NCBI RefSeq assembly: GCF_000702065.1
Contig: NZ_JNKN01000013.1
Coordinates: forward strand, 1-50,748
Direction of reading: 5' to 3'
Length of the DNA: 50,748 bases
DNA from: Kandleria vitulina DSM 20405
Lineage (GTDB): Bacteria; Bacillota_I; Bacilli_A; Erysipelotrichales; Coprobacillaceae
This document shows positions 1 through 7,334 of the stretch, in pieces (position 1 is the first letter of the stretch; every line of letters starts with the position of its first letter). The position numbers and the translations under genes were made by a program. The notes under the pieces are model-generated. The model saw nothing but the letters and a program-made list of their open reading frames with translations. It ran no database searches and was not told where the DNA came from.

Positions 1-322
1 TTCTTGTCCATAAACCAGGCATTTTTGATAGTTCCACAAACTCTTCTCTAAGAATTTTACTTGTATATCCTTTTATTTGTCGCATAATGCCTGAAGGACT
101 TAATGTTGGAGGACAATTCAAGAACATATAAGAATAGTCCTTATCACATTCGATTGCAATAATTTCAATTTCTAACTCCTTACATTTTATTTTGACCAGT
201 TCTTTAAAGCGTCTTTCTACATTTGATATCAGAAAAATTTTACGCCTGTATCTTGGACAAAAGACAAAATGGTAGTTTATCAAAGATACCGTTGTGTTCG
301 TATGTCTATACTTATTTTCCAT
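1..322 (-). CDS. tnpA: IS200/IS605 TnpA transposase, partial, HUH histidines replaced
   Basis: This is a Y1-type single-strand transposase. It begins at an ATG at 322 and runs off the left edge after 107 residues. Family landmarks are the YHFVFCPRYRRK start, KCKELEIEIIAIECDKD, CPPTLSPSGIMRQIKGYTSK and MPGLWTR, close to clostridial-type IS200 TnpAs. Where the family has the metal-binding His-hydrophobic-His pair (usually DHVH or DHTH) this copy reads DYSY, so both histidines are tyrosine (bases about 131-142). The nucleophilic tyrosine of the C-terminal helix lies beyond the window. The protein is probably catalytically dead, or the gene is decaying. The family call is firm; loss of activity is inference. 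Confidence 0.9.
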   Translation of the reverse strand, partial: MENKYRHTNTTVSLINYHFVFCPRYRRKIFLISNVERRFKELVKIKCKELEIEIIAIECDKDYSYMFLNCPPTLSPSGIMRQIKGYTSKILREEFVELSKMPGLWTR

Positions 323-431
323 ACATATACTATATCATAATATGTATACGCTTCCGGTATATGCATACACTTTTTTTATTTTATTCTATCCATCTCGCAC
401 CAAAAGGAGTGGGCTTTTCGCACAGTCTTTT
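1..431 (-). mobile_element. Partial IS200/IS605-family element (left end and tnpA)
   Basis: The window opens inside an IS200/IS605-type element read on the minus strand. It holds the first 107 codons of a Y1 transposase gene. Upstream of the gene is a left-end-like subterminal hairpin near 397-416, with stem AAAAG/CTTTT around a GAGTGGG loop (plus strand). The outer boundary is inferred from the neighbour: the adhesin remnant at 386-811 matches its intact paralogue up to about 431 and then diverges, as expected at the insertion junction. The other end of the element lies outside the window. Confidence 0.85.
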
Positions 432-811
432 ATAAAAGTCACTCTTACAGTTCCCCCACCACTTTCATTAGGATTCACATGAGCATTGGCAATCACTGCT
501 GTGCCATCAGCCGCATAGATCTTAAAATCAGTGTGTGCAGAATCATCTGGGAACTCCATTTGATCAGGTAGTGTGATATCAAAATAATCTCCTTCTTGAA
601 GATCTGTACCGGAAGAACTTGCATCCCAATCGATATCAAGATAAAAATCATCAGAATGATAAATTTTATTAGCTTCTACCTTATCCCTATTTAAAAAGCT
701 AAACTTCGTTACGTTCGTATCAACCTGTTTAGGCGCTGCATAAACAGGTGCAATCAATCCTAGGGTCACTAAAAAACTCAAGATCATACTTACCAAATAT
801 TTCACTCTCAT
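386..811 (-). pseudogene. Truncated surface adhesin, 5' remnant cut by the IS200/IS605 element
   Basis: This remnant has a signal peptide (MRVKYLVSMILSFLVTLG, cleavage near VYAA) and about 110 residues of an Ig-like adhesive domain containing EGDYFDITLPDQMEFP and ANAHVNPNESGGGTVRVTF. It closely matches the N-terminus of the intact protein at 1065-2786. The match ends at VRVTF; the last 15 residues (IKDCAKSPLLLVRDG) are read from the IS end. Two ATGs are possible. The one at 811 is preferred because an AAGGGG ribosome site sits a few bases upstream and the signal peptide then starts normally. Without the rest of the adhesive region and a sorting signal, any product would be a short secreted fragment. 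Confidence 0.85.
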
Positions 812-1021
812 TACTAAATCCCCTTTTCTAAGATACATGATTATTTTTCACAAAATGAAAAACGCCGAATTATTCAACTCTTTTTTAATCATGTTACTAA
901 TAATATAAAGACTTAGAATATCTATATCAAGGTGAATTATTAAGAATTTCTTAATTTTTAATCCATAAGACCCGTTGTTTACGGAGATATGACAATTACA
1001 AAATATAATTTTTTATAGAAT

Positions 1022-1062
1022 GAAAAAAAGCCATTAGAATGACCTTCTAATGACTTTTTTCA
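1022..1062 (-). terminator. Rho-independent terminator of the adhesin gene
   Basis: The inverted repeat CATTAGAA / TTCTAATG with a short loop is flanked by A- and T-runs, directly after the stop codon of the 1065-2786 gene. On the minus strand the stem is followed by six or more T residues. Confidence 0.85.
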
Positions 1063-1064
1063 TA

Positions 1065-2786
1065 TTAGTTTTTAGTCTTACGATAAATAAATAATAGCAC
1101 CCCAGCAGATACAATAAATAACATTTCAATAAATAAAATCTCAGTATGATCTCCAGTTTCTGCTACTGATTGACTCACTTTACCATGTTTAGCTTTTTTA
1201 TTTGTTTCATTAGCAGTTGTGCCTTCTCCAGTATTGTTACCTGTTTCAGCTTTAGGACCATTTTCATTACCATTTTCAAAATTCTCAGTGTTAGTAATGA
1301 CATAGCCTTCTTCTTGATCACCAGATATTTCTGTCGTATATCCTTCTACTGGTTCTTCTTCTACAGTATACTCAATCTTCTTTCCATTTTTATATTCTGG
1401 AATATCATCAAAAGTATAAGTCCACTTGTTTTCTTCATTAAGTGTAACAGACTTTACTTTTTCTCCATCAGCGAGAAGATTTACTGTAACACTATCTTTC
1501 TTTTCACCATTCCATTTCTTAGTGACTTTAACTGAAGTCTTAATCGCTTCATTGGTGATTGTCTTGATAACTGCAGAACCATCATTTAGGTTAACAGTAA
1601 GAACTTTATCATTCTTGATATAACCAGTTGGTGCTTTTGTTTCTTCGATAGTATACTCACCACTTACTAATTTTTGAGAGATTGCTTCGCCATCTTCATC
1701 AGTAGTAAGCTCATATGTTTTTCCTGTCTTTACATTTTTAATGACAAATGTAGCATCCTTTAATCTTGTTTCTCCATTATTTGCATCTACTTTGATAATC
1801 TTGATCTTATTAGTAAGATCTCCATCACCATTACCACCAGCATCAGAAGAACGATATCCTGCTTTATGAACCCAGATATCCTTTTCTGATTTTAATGTCG
1901 CTTTATTTTGCAACAAAGTAGAAGGTGTATATGTAGATTTATAAGTTAAATAATAAGATGTACCTTCCATTTTTCCTAGATGTAAAGTAAATGATGAACA
2001 ATCCTCAGAGAAAGAGAGCTTATTTTCAGTAGTTACTGTCTTTCTAGAAACAATTCCACCTTTTGCATTAAACTCTACTTCATATAATTTGAAGCTATCT
2101 TTAATATATGCTTCTCCTGAATCACCAAGGGTATCTGTTAATGTAGCATCATCTAATGTACGTTTACAATGATTAATACGCATTGACCAATTTGCCCTTG
2201 TAGGATCCATATCTTTAGAACCCCATTTACATAATACTTCATTCTTTAATTCAGTAGGACCAGTAATCTTTATTGTCTTAGAAGAAACCTTCCCATTAAC
2301 AGTAATTTCAAAAGTATTTTCTTCGCCTACCTTAATTTCTTTAGTATCAAAATGAGCAGCTAAATAAATATTACCTTTTACATTATATCTATCATTCACA
2401 TAATCAGTAAAAGTCACTCTGACTTTTCCACCACCACTTGTGTATGGAGTCACATGTGCATTACCAATAATTGTCTTGCCATCATTCGCATAGAGATGAA
2501 AATCAGTATGTGATGAATCAGTTGGAAAGATCATTTGATCAGGTAATGTGATATCAAAATAATCGCCTTCATGAAGATTAGCACCATGAGCACTTGCATC
2601 CCAATCCATACTTAAATAAAAGATGTTAGTTTCATAAACCGCACTCGCTTCTTTCTTTGTCCAATTAAGAATACGAAACTGAGTGATATCTGTCTTTACT
2701 TCTTTTGAAGAAGCAGAGATAGGTGTAATGAATCCTAAAGCTACAAGAAAGCTTAGCATCATACTTAAAAAATATTTTTTCTTCAT
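1065..2786 (-). CDS. Cell-wall-anchored adhesin with SpaA and Cna-B domains
   Basis: This is a secreted surface protein of 573 residues from the preferred ATG at 2786 (AGGAAATGGGAA upstream); an in-frame ATG at 2834 would only lengthen the signal peptide. Order: signal peptide (1-25, ending ISASS); two MSCRAMM-like Ig-fold adhesive domains (about 28-160, with EGDYFDITLPDQM, and 170-315); a SpaA/prealbumin-type domain (about 330-420, ATFVIKNVKTGKTYEL and EYTIEETKAPTGY); a Cna-B-type domain (about 421-510, VKVTKKWNGEKKDSVTVNLL and YTVEEEPVEGY); a Gly/Asn/Thr-rich linker; and a sorting signal (VAETGD, hydrophobic stretch, RKTKN tail). The motif differs from canonical LPXTG. The E of the EETKAP and VEEEP strands could support isopeptide bonds, as in such domains generally. 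It likely binds host matrix or other cells; the ligand cannot be read from the sequence. Confidence 0.85.
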   Translation of the reverse strand: MKKKYFLSMMLSFLVALGFITPISASSKEVKTDITQFRILNWTKKEASAVYETNIFYLSMDWDASAHGANLHEGDYFDITLPDQMIFPTDSSHTDFHLYANDGKTIIGNAHVTPYTSGGGKVRVTFTDYVNDRYNVKGNIYLAAHFDTKEIKVGEENTFEITVNGKVSSKTIKITGPTELKNEVLCKWGSKDMDPTRANWSMRINHCKRTLDDATLTDTLGDSGEAYIKDSFKLYEVEFNAKGGIVSRKTVTTENKLSFSEDCSSFTLHLGKMEGTSYYLTYKSTYTPSTLLQNKATLKSEKDIWVHKAGYRSSDAGGNGDGDLTNKIKIIKVDANNGETRLKDATFVIKNVKTGKTYELTTDEDGEAISQKLVSGEYTIEETKAPTGYIKNDKVLTVNLNDGSAVIKTITNEAIKTSVKVTKKWNGEKKDSVTVNLLADGEKVKSVTLNEENKWTYTFDDIPEYKNGKKIEYTVEEEPVEGYTTEISGDQEEGYVITNTENFENGNENGPKAETGNNTGEGTTANETNKKAKHGKVSQSVAETGDHTEILFIEMLFIVSAGVLLFIYRKTKN

Positions 2787-2972
2787 TATAATTTCCCATT
2801 TCCTTTCTAAACACAACTGTAAGGTAAATATCAATTTATTTACGATACAATTTAAAAACGTTTACTAGAAACTATAATGCCTATAAATATATTTATCAAC
2901 CTTATTGCTTTTGAAGTTCCAAATATTTTACTTACATGTGACATATATGACTATTATTTGACAATTTTATGA

Positions 2973-3344
2973 TTATCGTAACTCATTATATGTTTTACAA
3001 CATAACTCATACCAGCCACAGTCCCCACATATCTTTTCAAACATTGGGGTCTCAAAAATAGTCTCTCTGACCTTCTTTGCGACCTCATTCCATCTCACAT
3101 GTTCACCATAATGTAAATCACAGCACGATAAGACGCTCTCATCTAATCGTTTAACTTTCTCATAACTAACACATTGTCCTTTCTTATGAGGGCAATGTGT
3201 ACAGATTTCATCACAGCCTTCTTGGATATTAATTTTATCTAATTTACTTACTACTTCATTCATATGCAATACAAACTTACAATCATATCCATGACCGGTA
3301 TACATCTGCATGCACATCAAATGATGTGGTCTTATTTTTAACAT
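2973..3344 (-). CDS. DUF1284 cysteine-rich protein
   Basis: This 123-residue cytoplasmic protein begins with the diagnostic LKIRPHHLMCMQMYTGHGY of DUF1284. It carries several cysteine groups: CDEICTHCPHKKGQC (about 40-54), SCCDLH (about 73-78) and KICGDCGWYELCC near the C-terminus. The clustered Cys and His suggest metal or iron-sulfur binding, as proposed for the family, but no reaction is known. The ATG at 3344 follows AAGGGGGAAAT at good spacing. Length is typical of the family. It is a separate short unit between the adhesin and the flavin reductase. Confidence 0.8.
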   Translation of the reverse strand: MLKIRPHHLMCMQMYTGHGYDCKFVLHMNEVVSKLDKINIQEGCDEICTHCPHKKGQCVSYEKVKRLDESVLSCCDLHYGEHVRWNEVAKKVRETIFETPMFEKICGDCGWYELCCKTYNELR

Positions 3345-3376
3345 CTAAATTTCCCCCTTGAACTCATTATAGCATA

Positions 3377-3408
3377 CAAAAAGAGAACGCTTTTTTAACG
3401 TTCTCTTA
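3377..3408 (-). terminator. Terminator of the MerR-ADH-flavin reductase operon
   Basis: A stem of AGAGAACG / CGTTCTCT overlaps the flavin reductase stop codon. On the minus strand it runs into TTTTTGT, which fits a rho-independent terminator. Confidence 0.85.
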
Positions 3409-3952
3409 GAGTTAAACCATCCTTAAAGGCATGACCTACTTCTTCTCCTACTCCATAGTATTTATTGTCAAAAGGATTGAAGCTGATTGGTTTTAGTTTT
3501 CTTATATCCAATTGTCCATCAGTTAATACACTTTCATCTGCGGATACATTGATGATTTCTCCAATAAGAATACCATCCTCAAAGCTTTTTACTTTACATT
3601 CTAAAGCTAATGGGAGTTCATCAATCAATGGAGCATCCACAAATTCACTCTTTGTAGCATGGAAGTTAGCCTGCTTGAATTTATCTGGATTCTTTCTTCC
3701 TGATACAACCCCTACAAAATCACAAGCTACGACCTGATCTTCTGTAGCCATACTTACTGAAAAAGCATTCTTTACTTTTAAATTATCAGTGGTCTTATGA
3801 TCAGAAAGACTGATAGAAATCTCTTTAAAATCAGTCGTAATTCCCCAAGCCGCATTCATCGCATTAGGAACACCGTTCTCATCATAGGTTCCAATAATAA
3901 GAACTGGCTGAGGATACATGAGAGGCTTAGCACCAAAGTTTTTTCTGCTCAT
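3395..3952 (-). CDS. Flavin reductase family protein
   Basis: This is an FMN-binding split-barrel flavin reductase-like protein of 185 residues from ATG 3952. Typical motifs are YPQPVLIIGTYDENGVPNAM near the N-terminus, then a substrate/flavin region ISLSDHKTTDNL and FVGVVSGRKNPDKF. An alternative ATG 63 bases upstream would add residues unlike the family and overlap the dehydrogenase gene. The chosen ATG sits 1 base after the dehydrogenase stop, so translation is probably coupled. Such proteins reduce or bind FMN with NAD(P)H; here it shares a MerR-controlled operon with an alcohol dehydrogenase, suggesting carbonyl or electrophile detoxification. Confidence 0.85.
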   Translation of the reverse strand: MSRKNFGAKPLMYPQPVLIIGTYDENGVPNAMNAAWGITTDFKEISISLSDHKTTDNLKVKNAFSVSMATEDQVVACDFVGVVSGRKNPDKFKQANFHATKSEFVDAPLIDELPLALECKVKSFEDGILIGEIINVSADESVLTDGQLDIRKLKPISFNPFDNKYYGVGEEVGHAFKDGLTLRER

Positions 3953-3953
3953 A

Positions 3954-5117
3954 TTATAGAGACGCTCTAAAGATATCGCTGATATCTTTCTCTTGAAGTG
4001 GAACCCATGCTTCATCTAATCCTTCATTGATAGCTACATGATGAGCCATTTCATCAATTCTGCTTTCATCAATACCAACTTCTCTAAGGTGCATTGGAAT
4101 ATTGATTGATTCAAAGAACTTGTAAGTTTCTTCAATGGCCTTATTAGCAATATCCATCTTGTCTAATGATGGATCAATATTAAAGACATTTACACCATAT
4201 TTCACAAAACGATCTACTGTTTTTTCACTTAAGACATGTTTCATCCATCTTGGTGTAATAATAGCTAAACCTTCACCATGAGTAATATCATAATAAGCAG
4301 ATAAAGCATGTTCCATACCATGTAGTGGCCATCCAGATTGACTGTTTCCAAGTGAATAGATACCATTACATCCATATGTACAAGTAAGCATCATTTCTGC
4401 TCTTGCATTGTAGTCTTCTGGATTATCTAGACATTTCTTTGCATTGATCATAAGACTCTTCAATCCAGCTTCCATGAAACCATCATTAAGTAAAGTTGAA
4501 TCTTCACAGAAATACTGTTCCATAATATGGTTCATAGCATCAGCACAGCCAGCAGCTGTCTGTTTCTTAGATACAGTAAATGTATAAGTAGGATCTAAGA
4601 ATGAGACTGCAGGGAAAAGCAATGGATCCACATAGCCAATCTTATCATTTGTCTCTGTTCTTGAAATAACACCACCTGCATCATATTCACTTCCTGTAGC
4701 AGCTAAAGTAATAATATCTACAATAGGAAGCGCATCTTTGGCTTTTACTTGATAAGAAATAAGATCCCATGGATCACCATCATACTTAGCACCAGCCGCA
4801 ATAGCTTTTGAACAGTCAAGGACACTTCCTCCACCTACTGCCAAGATGACATCCACATCATTTTCTTTACACATCTTTACTCCATCAAGTACACTTGGAT
4901 CATACTTTGGATTTGGCTCTATTCCAGATAATTCATAAATATCAAAGTCTTTTAATAGTTCTTTTACTTTATCATAAAGACCAATCTTTTTAATACTTCC
5001 TCCTCCATAAGTCAATAGAATCTTTTTACCAAATTGATTCATGACTTCAGGTAATTCCTTAATGACATCTTTACCAAAAATAAGTCTTGTAGGTGTGTGA
5101 TAATCAAAATTTTGCAT
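3954..5117 (-). CDS. Iron-containing alcohol dehydrogenase (YqhD/BdhA type)
   Basis: This 387-residue group III metal-dependent alcohol dehydrogenase should reduce aldehydes to alcohols with NAD(P)H in the cytoplasm. The N-terminus FDYHTPTRLIFGKDVIKEL is typical of butanol dehydrogenases. The nucleotide-binding GGGS motif is in ILAVGGGSVLDCSKA (about 93-107). The metal ligands are an Asp and His in GCADAMNHIMEQYF and two His in HGMEHALSAYYDITHGEG. Length is full for the family. It lies 12 bases downstream of the MerR gene and directly upstream of the flavin reductase. With an AdhR-like regulator in front, a role in clearing toxic aldehydes is the best inference. Confidence 0.92.
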   Translation of the reverse strand: MQNFDYHTPTRLIFGKDVIKELPEVMNQFGKKILLTYGGGSIKKIGLYDKVKELLKDFDIYELSGIEPNPKYDPSVLDGVKMCKENDVDVILAVGGGSVLDCSKAIAAGAKYDGDPWDLISYQVKAKDALPIVDIITLAATGSEYDAGGVISRTETNDKIGYVDPLLFPAVSFLDPTYTFTVSKKQTAAGCADAMNHIMEQYFCEDSTLLNDGFMEAGLKSLMINAKKCLDNPEDYNARAEMMLTCTYGCNGIYSLGNSQSGWPLHGMEHALSAYYDITHGEGLAIITPRWMKHVLSEKTVDRFVKYGVNVFNIDPSLDKMDIANKAIEETYKFFESINIPMHLREVGIDESRIDEMAHHVAINEGLDEAWVPLQEKDISDIFRASL

Positions 5118-5129
5118 TTTCTATTCCTC

Positions 5130-5507
5130 CTATTCTTCCCATGAAAGAACGCCAGTTTTTACGGCTTCTTCATAACGTGAAATCTTAAAATTAAGCTTGT
5201 TTAATGTTTCTACATATTGATCAATCTTATTTTGTACTTCAACTCGTGCTTCAATAAGAAGATCTCTTCTCGCTTCGAGAGTATTATCACCTTCCTGATA
5301 AAGTTTCACATACTCAATAAGCATCTCAACTGGAACACCAGCACTTCTCATACAAATTGCATTCTCTACCCAGCTGATATCTTCTTCTGAATAATCACGA
5401 ATACCACCCTTAGTTCTTTTTACTTTAGGAATAACTCCTACTCGTTCATAGTATCTAAGAGTATCTGCACTAATATCAAATTGTTTACATACTTCCTTTA
5501 TTGTCAT
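5130..5507 (-). CDS. MerR family regulator, AdhR/NmlR-like
   Basis: This 125-residue DNA-binding regulator has an N-terminal MerR winged helix (TIKEVCKQFDISADTLRYYE, then RVGVIPKVKRTKGGIRDYSEED) and a C-terminal dimerisation coiled coil (about 75-118). It lacks a large effector domain. Cys52 sits in AICMRSAGVP, the position of the single redox cysteine described for Bacillus subtilis AdhR. Cys7 is the only other cysteine. The start at 5507 has AGGAGG six bases upstream. It heads the operon with the alcohol dehydrogenase and flavin reductase and has a classical MerR promoter, so autoregulation with aldehyde sensing through Cys52 is likely. Confidence 0.9.
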   Translation of the reverse strand: MTIKEVCKQFDISADTLRYYERVGVIPKVKRTKGGIRDYSEEDISWVENAICMRSAGVPVEMLIEYVKLYQEGDNTLEARRDLLIEARVEVQNKIDQYVETLNKLNFKISRYEEAVKTGVLSWEE

Positions 5508-5528
5508 GGCATTCCTCCTTATACAATA

Positions 5529-5559
5529 ACTATACTCCTTAGAGTTAACTCCAAGTCAA
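5529..5559 (-). promoter_or_regulatory. MerR-type promoter with 19-bp spacer and operator dyad
   Basis: On the minus strand the -35 TTGACT (5554-5559) and -10 TATAGT (5529-5534) are separated by exactly 19 bases. That long spacer marks promoters activated by MerR-family twisting. The spacer holds a near-perfect dyad, CTTGGAGTTAACTCTAAGG, like operators known for AdhR/NmlR regulators. Confidence 0.88.
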
Positions 5560-5574
5560 CAGATGAATTTATTT

Positions 5575-5609
5575 TTAAAAAAATACCAAATATCCAACAG
5601 ATATTTGGT
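5575..5609 (-). terminator. Strong terminator without an obvious gene in front
   Basis: A perfect 10-bp inverted repeat, ACCAAATATC / GATATTTGGT with a CAACA loop (5585-5609), is followed on the minus strand by ATTTTTTT. No convincing gene lies between it and the earlier terminator at 5771-5798, so it may end a short unannotated RNA from the repeat region or mark a lost gene. Confidence 0.75.
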
Positions 5610-5632
5610 GTGAAATTCTTATATGCTATAAT
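5605..5632 (+). promoter_or_regulatory. Plus-strand extended -10 promoter facing the repeat array
   Basis: A TTGGTG -35 (5605-5610), 16-base spacer and TGC-TATAAT extended -10 (5624-5632) would start transcription near 5639, into the ACTTCAA array and then antisense to the 5797-7239 gene. The -35 overlaps the stem of the minus-strand terminator. This is a sequence-based prediction only. Confidence 0.5.
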
Positions 5633-5653
5633 GTTCTTCATTTTAATTGAAGT

Positions 5654-5769
5654 ACTTCAAAATCAACTTCAATATCACTTCAAAGTCAACTTCAATATCA
5701 CTTCAAACAAACTTCAATTACTTCAAAGTCAACTTCAATGTCACTTCAAACAATCTTCGATTACTTCAA
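5654..5769. repeat. ACTTCAA heptamer array, copy 1
   Basis: Ten exact ACTTCAA heptamers and one degenerate copy (TCTTCGA at 5754) start at 5654, 5666, 5677, 5689, 5700, 5711, 5720, 5732, 5743 and 5763. Steps are 12, 11, 12, 11, 11, 9, 12, 11, 11 and 9 bases. Steps of 12-11-11-9 form a 43-bp higher-order unit. The first heptamer completes a perfect palindrome, TTGAAGTACTTCAA (5647-5660). Near-helical spacing looks like stacked protein-binding sites. Confidence 0.9.
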
Positions 5770-5770
5770 A

Positions 5771-5798
5771 TAAAAAGAAGACCGTGATTGATCTTCTT
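5771..5798 (-). terminator. Terminator of the COG2865-like gene
   Basis: AAGAAGA / TCTTCTT with a 10-base loop, then TTTTTA on the minus strand. It overlaps the stop codon of the 5797-7239 gene and is nearly identical to the terminator at 7335-7362. Confidence 0.85.
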
Positions 5799-7239
5799 AA
5801 CTTAACATTATTAATTCTTGGTTAGCTTTATAGTAATTAGCTCTTGCGACTTTACTCTTTTCTAAGTAACCATTACTTACAAGGTTCTCTAAAACCTGTT
5901 TTCTTAAATATGATGAATCAGCCATTCCTAAATAATCCGCAATTTCAGATACTTTTCGTGCATGATAATAACAGAAAGATAATACTTTTTCATCATGTTC
6001 TGTTCCATTTTTGATTGGTGGAATAATTAAATCTGGATATTTATTATCAGTAACTCCTTCAATATAAGTTAAATCGGGAAGTACTAACGTAAAATGATCA
6101 GATGATGAATAAATATACGGCTTATGTGATTCGTTAGCATTTTCATATTCTTCTGTGATTTTATCAAAGCCAGTACCTGCAGATTCCATGACGTTACAAG
6201 CAACAAGGATACTAGATATTAACTCATTTCTTCTTTTTGAAATAATACCAGTTAAATCATATGTCTTCCCTATTTTCTCTCCTCTATAAAAAGAACCAGG
6301 AGAAGAAATTTCAAGTCGATCTTTAAACATATCCAATTGTATCTGTGTTCCATCAAGATAATAATCTCTATGCGCAATCGCATTGATTATACCTTCAAAT
6401 AAAGCTCTTTCAGGATAAGCTTCAATATTAATTCTGCGATCACCTTTTTTTATTATTGAATAGTTCATTCTCTGTTTAACAAAATCCATAAGAGAATTGA
6501 TGATATCTATAATATTTCCGGAATACTTTTTTAGAGTTACAATGCGTTCACTTCCCTTATTTGTACCTGCGAAAGCCAAACATTGTGAAGCAGTTTTTCT
6601 ATCACTGTAATCATCCATAAACAATAAAGCTCCATTAAGTAAATAACCATTTTCATCCATAAACCCCATAGATTTCAAAGCTTTCTCTGATAATTCTTTA
6701 CCTTTATTATGAGATTTATAAAATTCTTGTAACTTTGTAAATTTACTAGAATCATATTTTACATCTGATACTAAAAGATCATATTGTGTATTCTTACTTT
6801 GGATACTCATTTGAATAATCTCTTCATAAGTAGCTCCATTAGTATAACCATCTCTCCTCATAAAAATAGAGGGGATGGATTTATATCGCAAGATGACAGG
6901 TTTTACATTTGATTCTAATACATTTATTTTAATCACAAAACGTTCCTTATCTCTAACTGTATAAGGTATGAATTGTATTTGAAGTTGTGGTCTTGGGGTC
7001 AAATGCTCATTAACCATATTATTGAAATAATTACGTTCATTATCTGCATCTTTTTTATCAAAACCAATTAGTTTATTAGTTTTATCTTCAACACCAATAT
7101 AAAATTGACCACCTTGGGCATTCGCAAAACCCGCAATACTTTTTAGCCATCCAACAACATCATCTCTATTTAACTTACCCTTACACTCAAATGTATTATC
7201 TTCAAGTCTTACTTCACCAATTACTTCTTCTAGAAACAT
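5797..7239 (-). CDS. AlbA_2 / HATPase_c_4 ATP-binding putative DNA-binding protein (COG2865-like)
   Basis: This 480-residue protein has the usual three-part build. An N-terminal Schlafen-like AlbA_2 domain (about 10-130) shows FECKGKLNRDDVVGWLKSIA and AQGGQFYIGVED. A GHKL ATPase-like HATPase_c_4 region (about 275-350) has EGIINAIAHRDYYLDGTQI and DRLEISSPGSFYRG. A winged helix (about 405-470) has ARKVSEIADYLGM and RKQVLENLVSNGYLEK. Such proteins are annotated as transcriptional regulators or RecG-related; several AlbA_2 proteins act in phage defence. GAGGGTGG lies upstream of ATG 7239. The gene sits between two ACTTCAA arrays, and the array upstream of it is a good candidate for its own operator. 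Biochemical role unknown. Confidence 0.85.
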   Translation of the reverse strand: MFLEEVIGEVRLEDNTFECKGKLNRDDVVGWLKSIAGFANAQGGQFYIGVEDKTNKLIGFDKKDADNERNYFNNMVNEHLTPRPQLQIQFIPYTVRDKERFVIKINVLESNVKPVILRYKSIPSIFMRRDGYTNGATYEEIIQMSIQSKNTQYDLLVSDVKYDSSKFTKLQEFYKSHNKGKELSEKALKSMGFMDENGYLLNGALLFMDDYSDRKTASQCLAFAGTNKGSERIVTLKKYSGNIIDIINSLMDFVKQRMNYSIIKKGDRRINIEAYPERALFEGIINAIAHRDYYLDGTQIQLDMFKDRLEISSPGSFYRGEKIGKTYDLTGIISKRRNELISSILVACNVMESAGTGFDKITEEYENANESHKPYIYSSSDHFTLVLPDLTYIEGVTDNKYPDLIIPPIKNGTEHDEKVLSFCYYHARKVSEIADYLGMADSSYLRKQVLENLVSNGYLEKSKVARANYYKANQELIMLS

Positions 7240-7272
7240 AAAAATCCACCCTCTTTCTTCTAAATTAAGTTT

Positions 7273-7333
7273 ACTTCAATATCACTTCAAAGTCAACTTC
7301 AATGTCACTTCAAACAAACTTCAATTACTTCAA
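7273..7333. repeat. ACTTCAA heptamer array, copy 2
   Basis: Six ACTTCAA heptamers start at 7273, 7284, 7296, 7307, 7318 and 7327 (steps 11, 12, 11, 11, 9). The last five copies follow the same 12-11-11-9 order as the end of copy 1, and the adjoining terminator is also shared. The array occupies the leader of the COG2865-like gene, ending about 35 bases before its start codon. Confidence 0.9.
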
Positions 7334-7334
7334 A

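Noticed and set aside
386-435. Plus-strand small open frames near the IS end (223-482)
   Set aside because: They are antisense shadows of tnpA and of the adhesin remnant, with no ribosome site.
5644-5650. A 40-codon minus-strand frame starting at 5633 (MKNIIAYKNF...)
   Set aside because: No Shine-Dalgarno site and it runs through the terminator hairpin at 5585-5609.
5654-5769. CRISPR array
   Set aside because: Repeats are only 7 bases with gaps of 2-5 bases and no cas genes nearby; size and pattern do not fit.
5481-5825. A plus-strand open frame across the ACTTCAA array
   Set aside because: Its protein is just translated heptamer repeats, it has no ribosome site or family match, and it overlaps the MerR promoter. 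Better read as non-coding repeat DNA.
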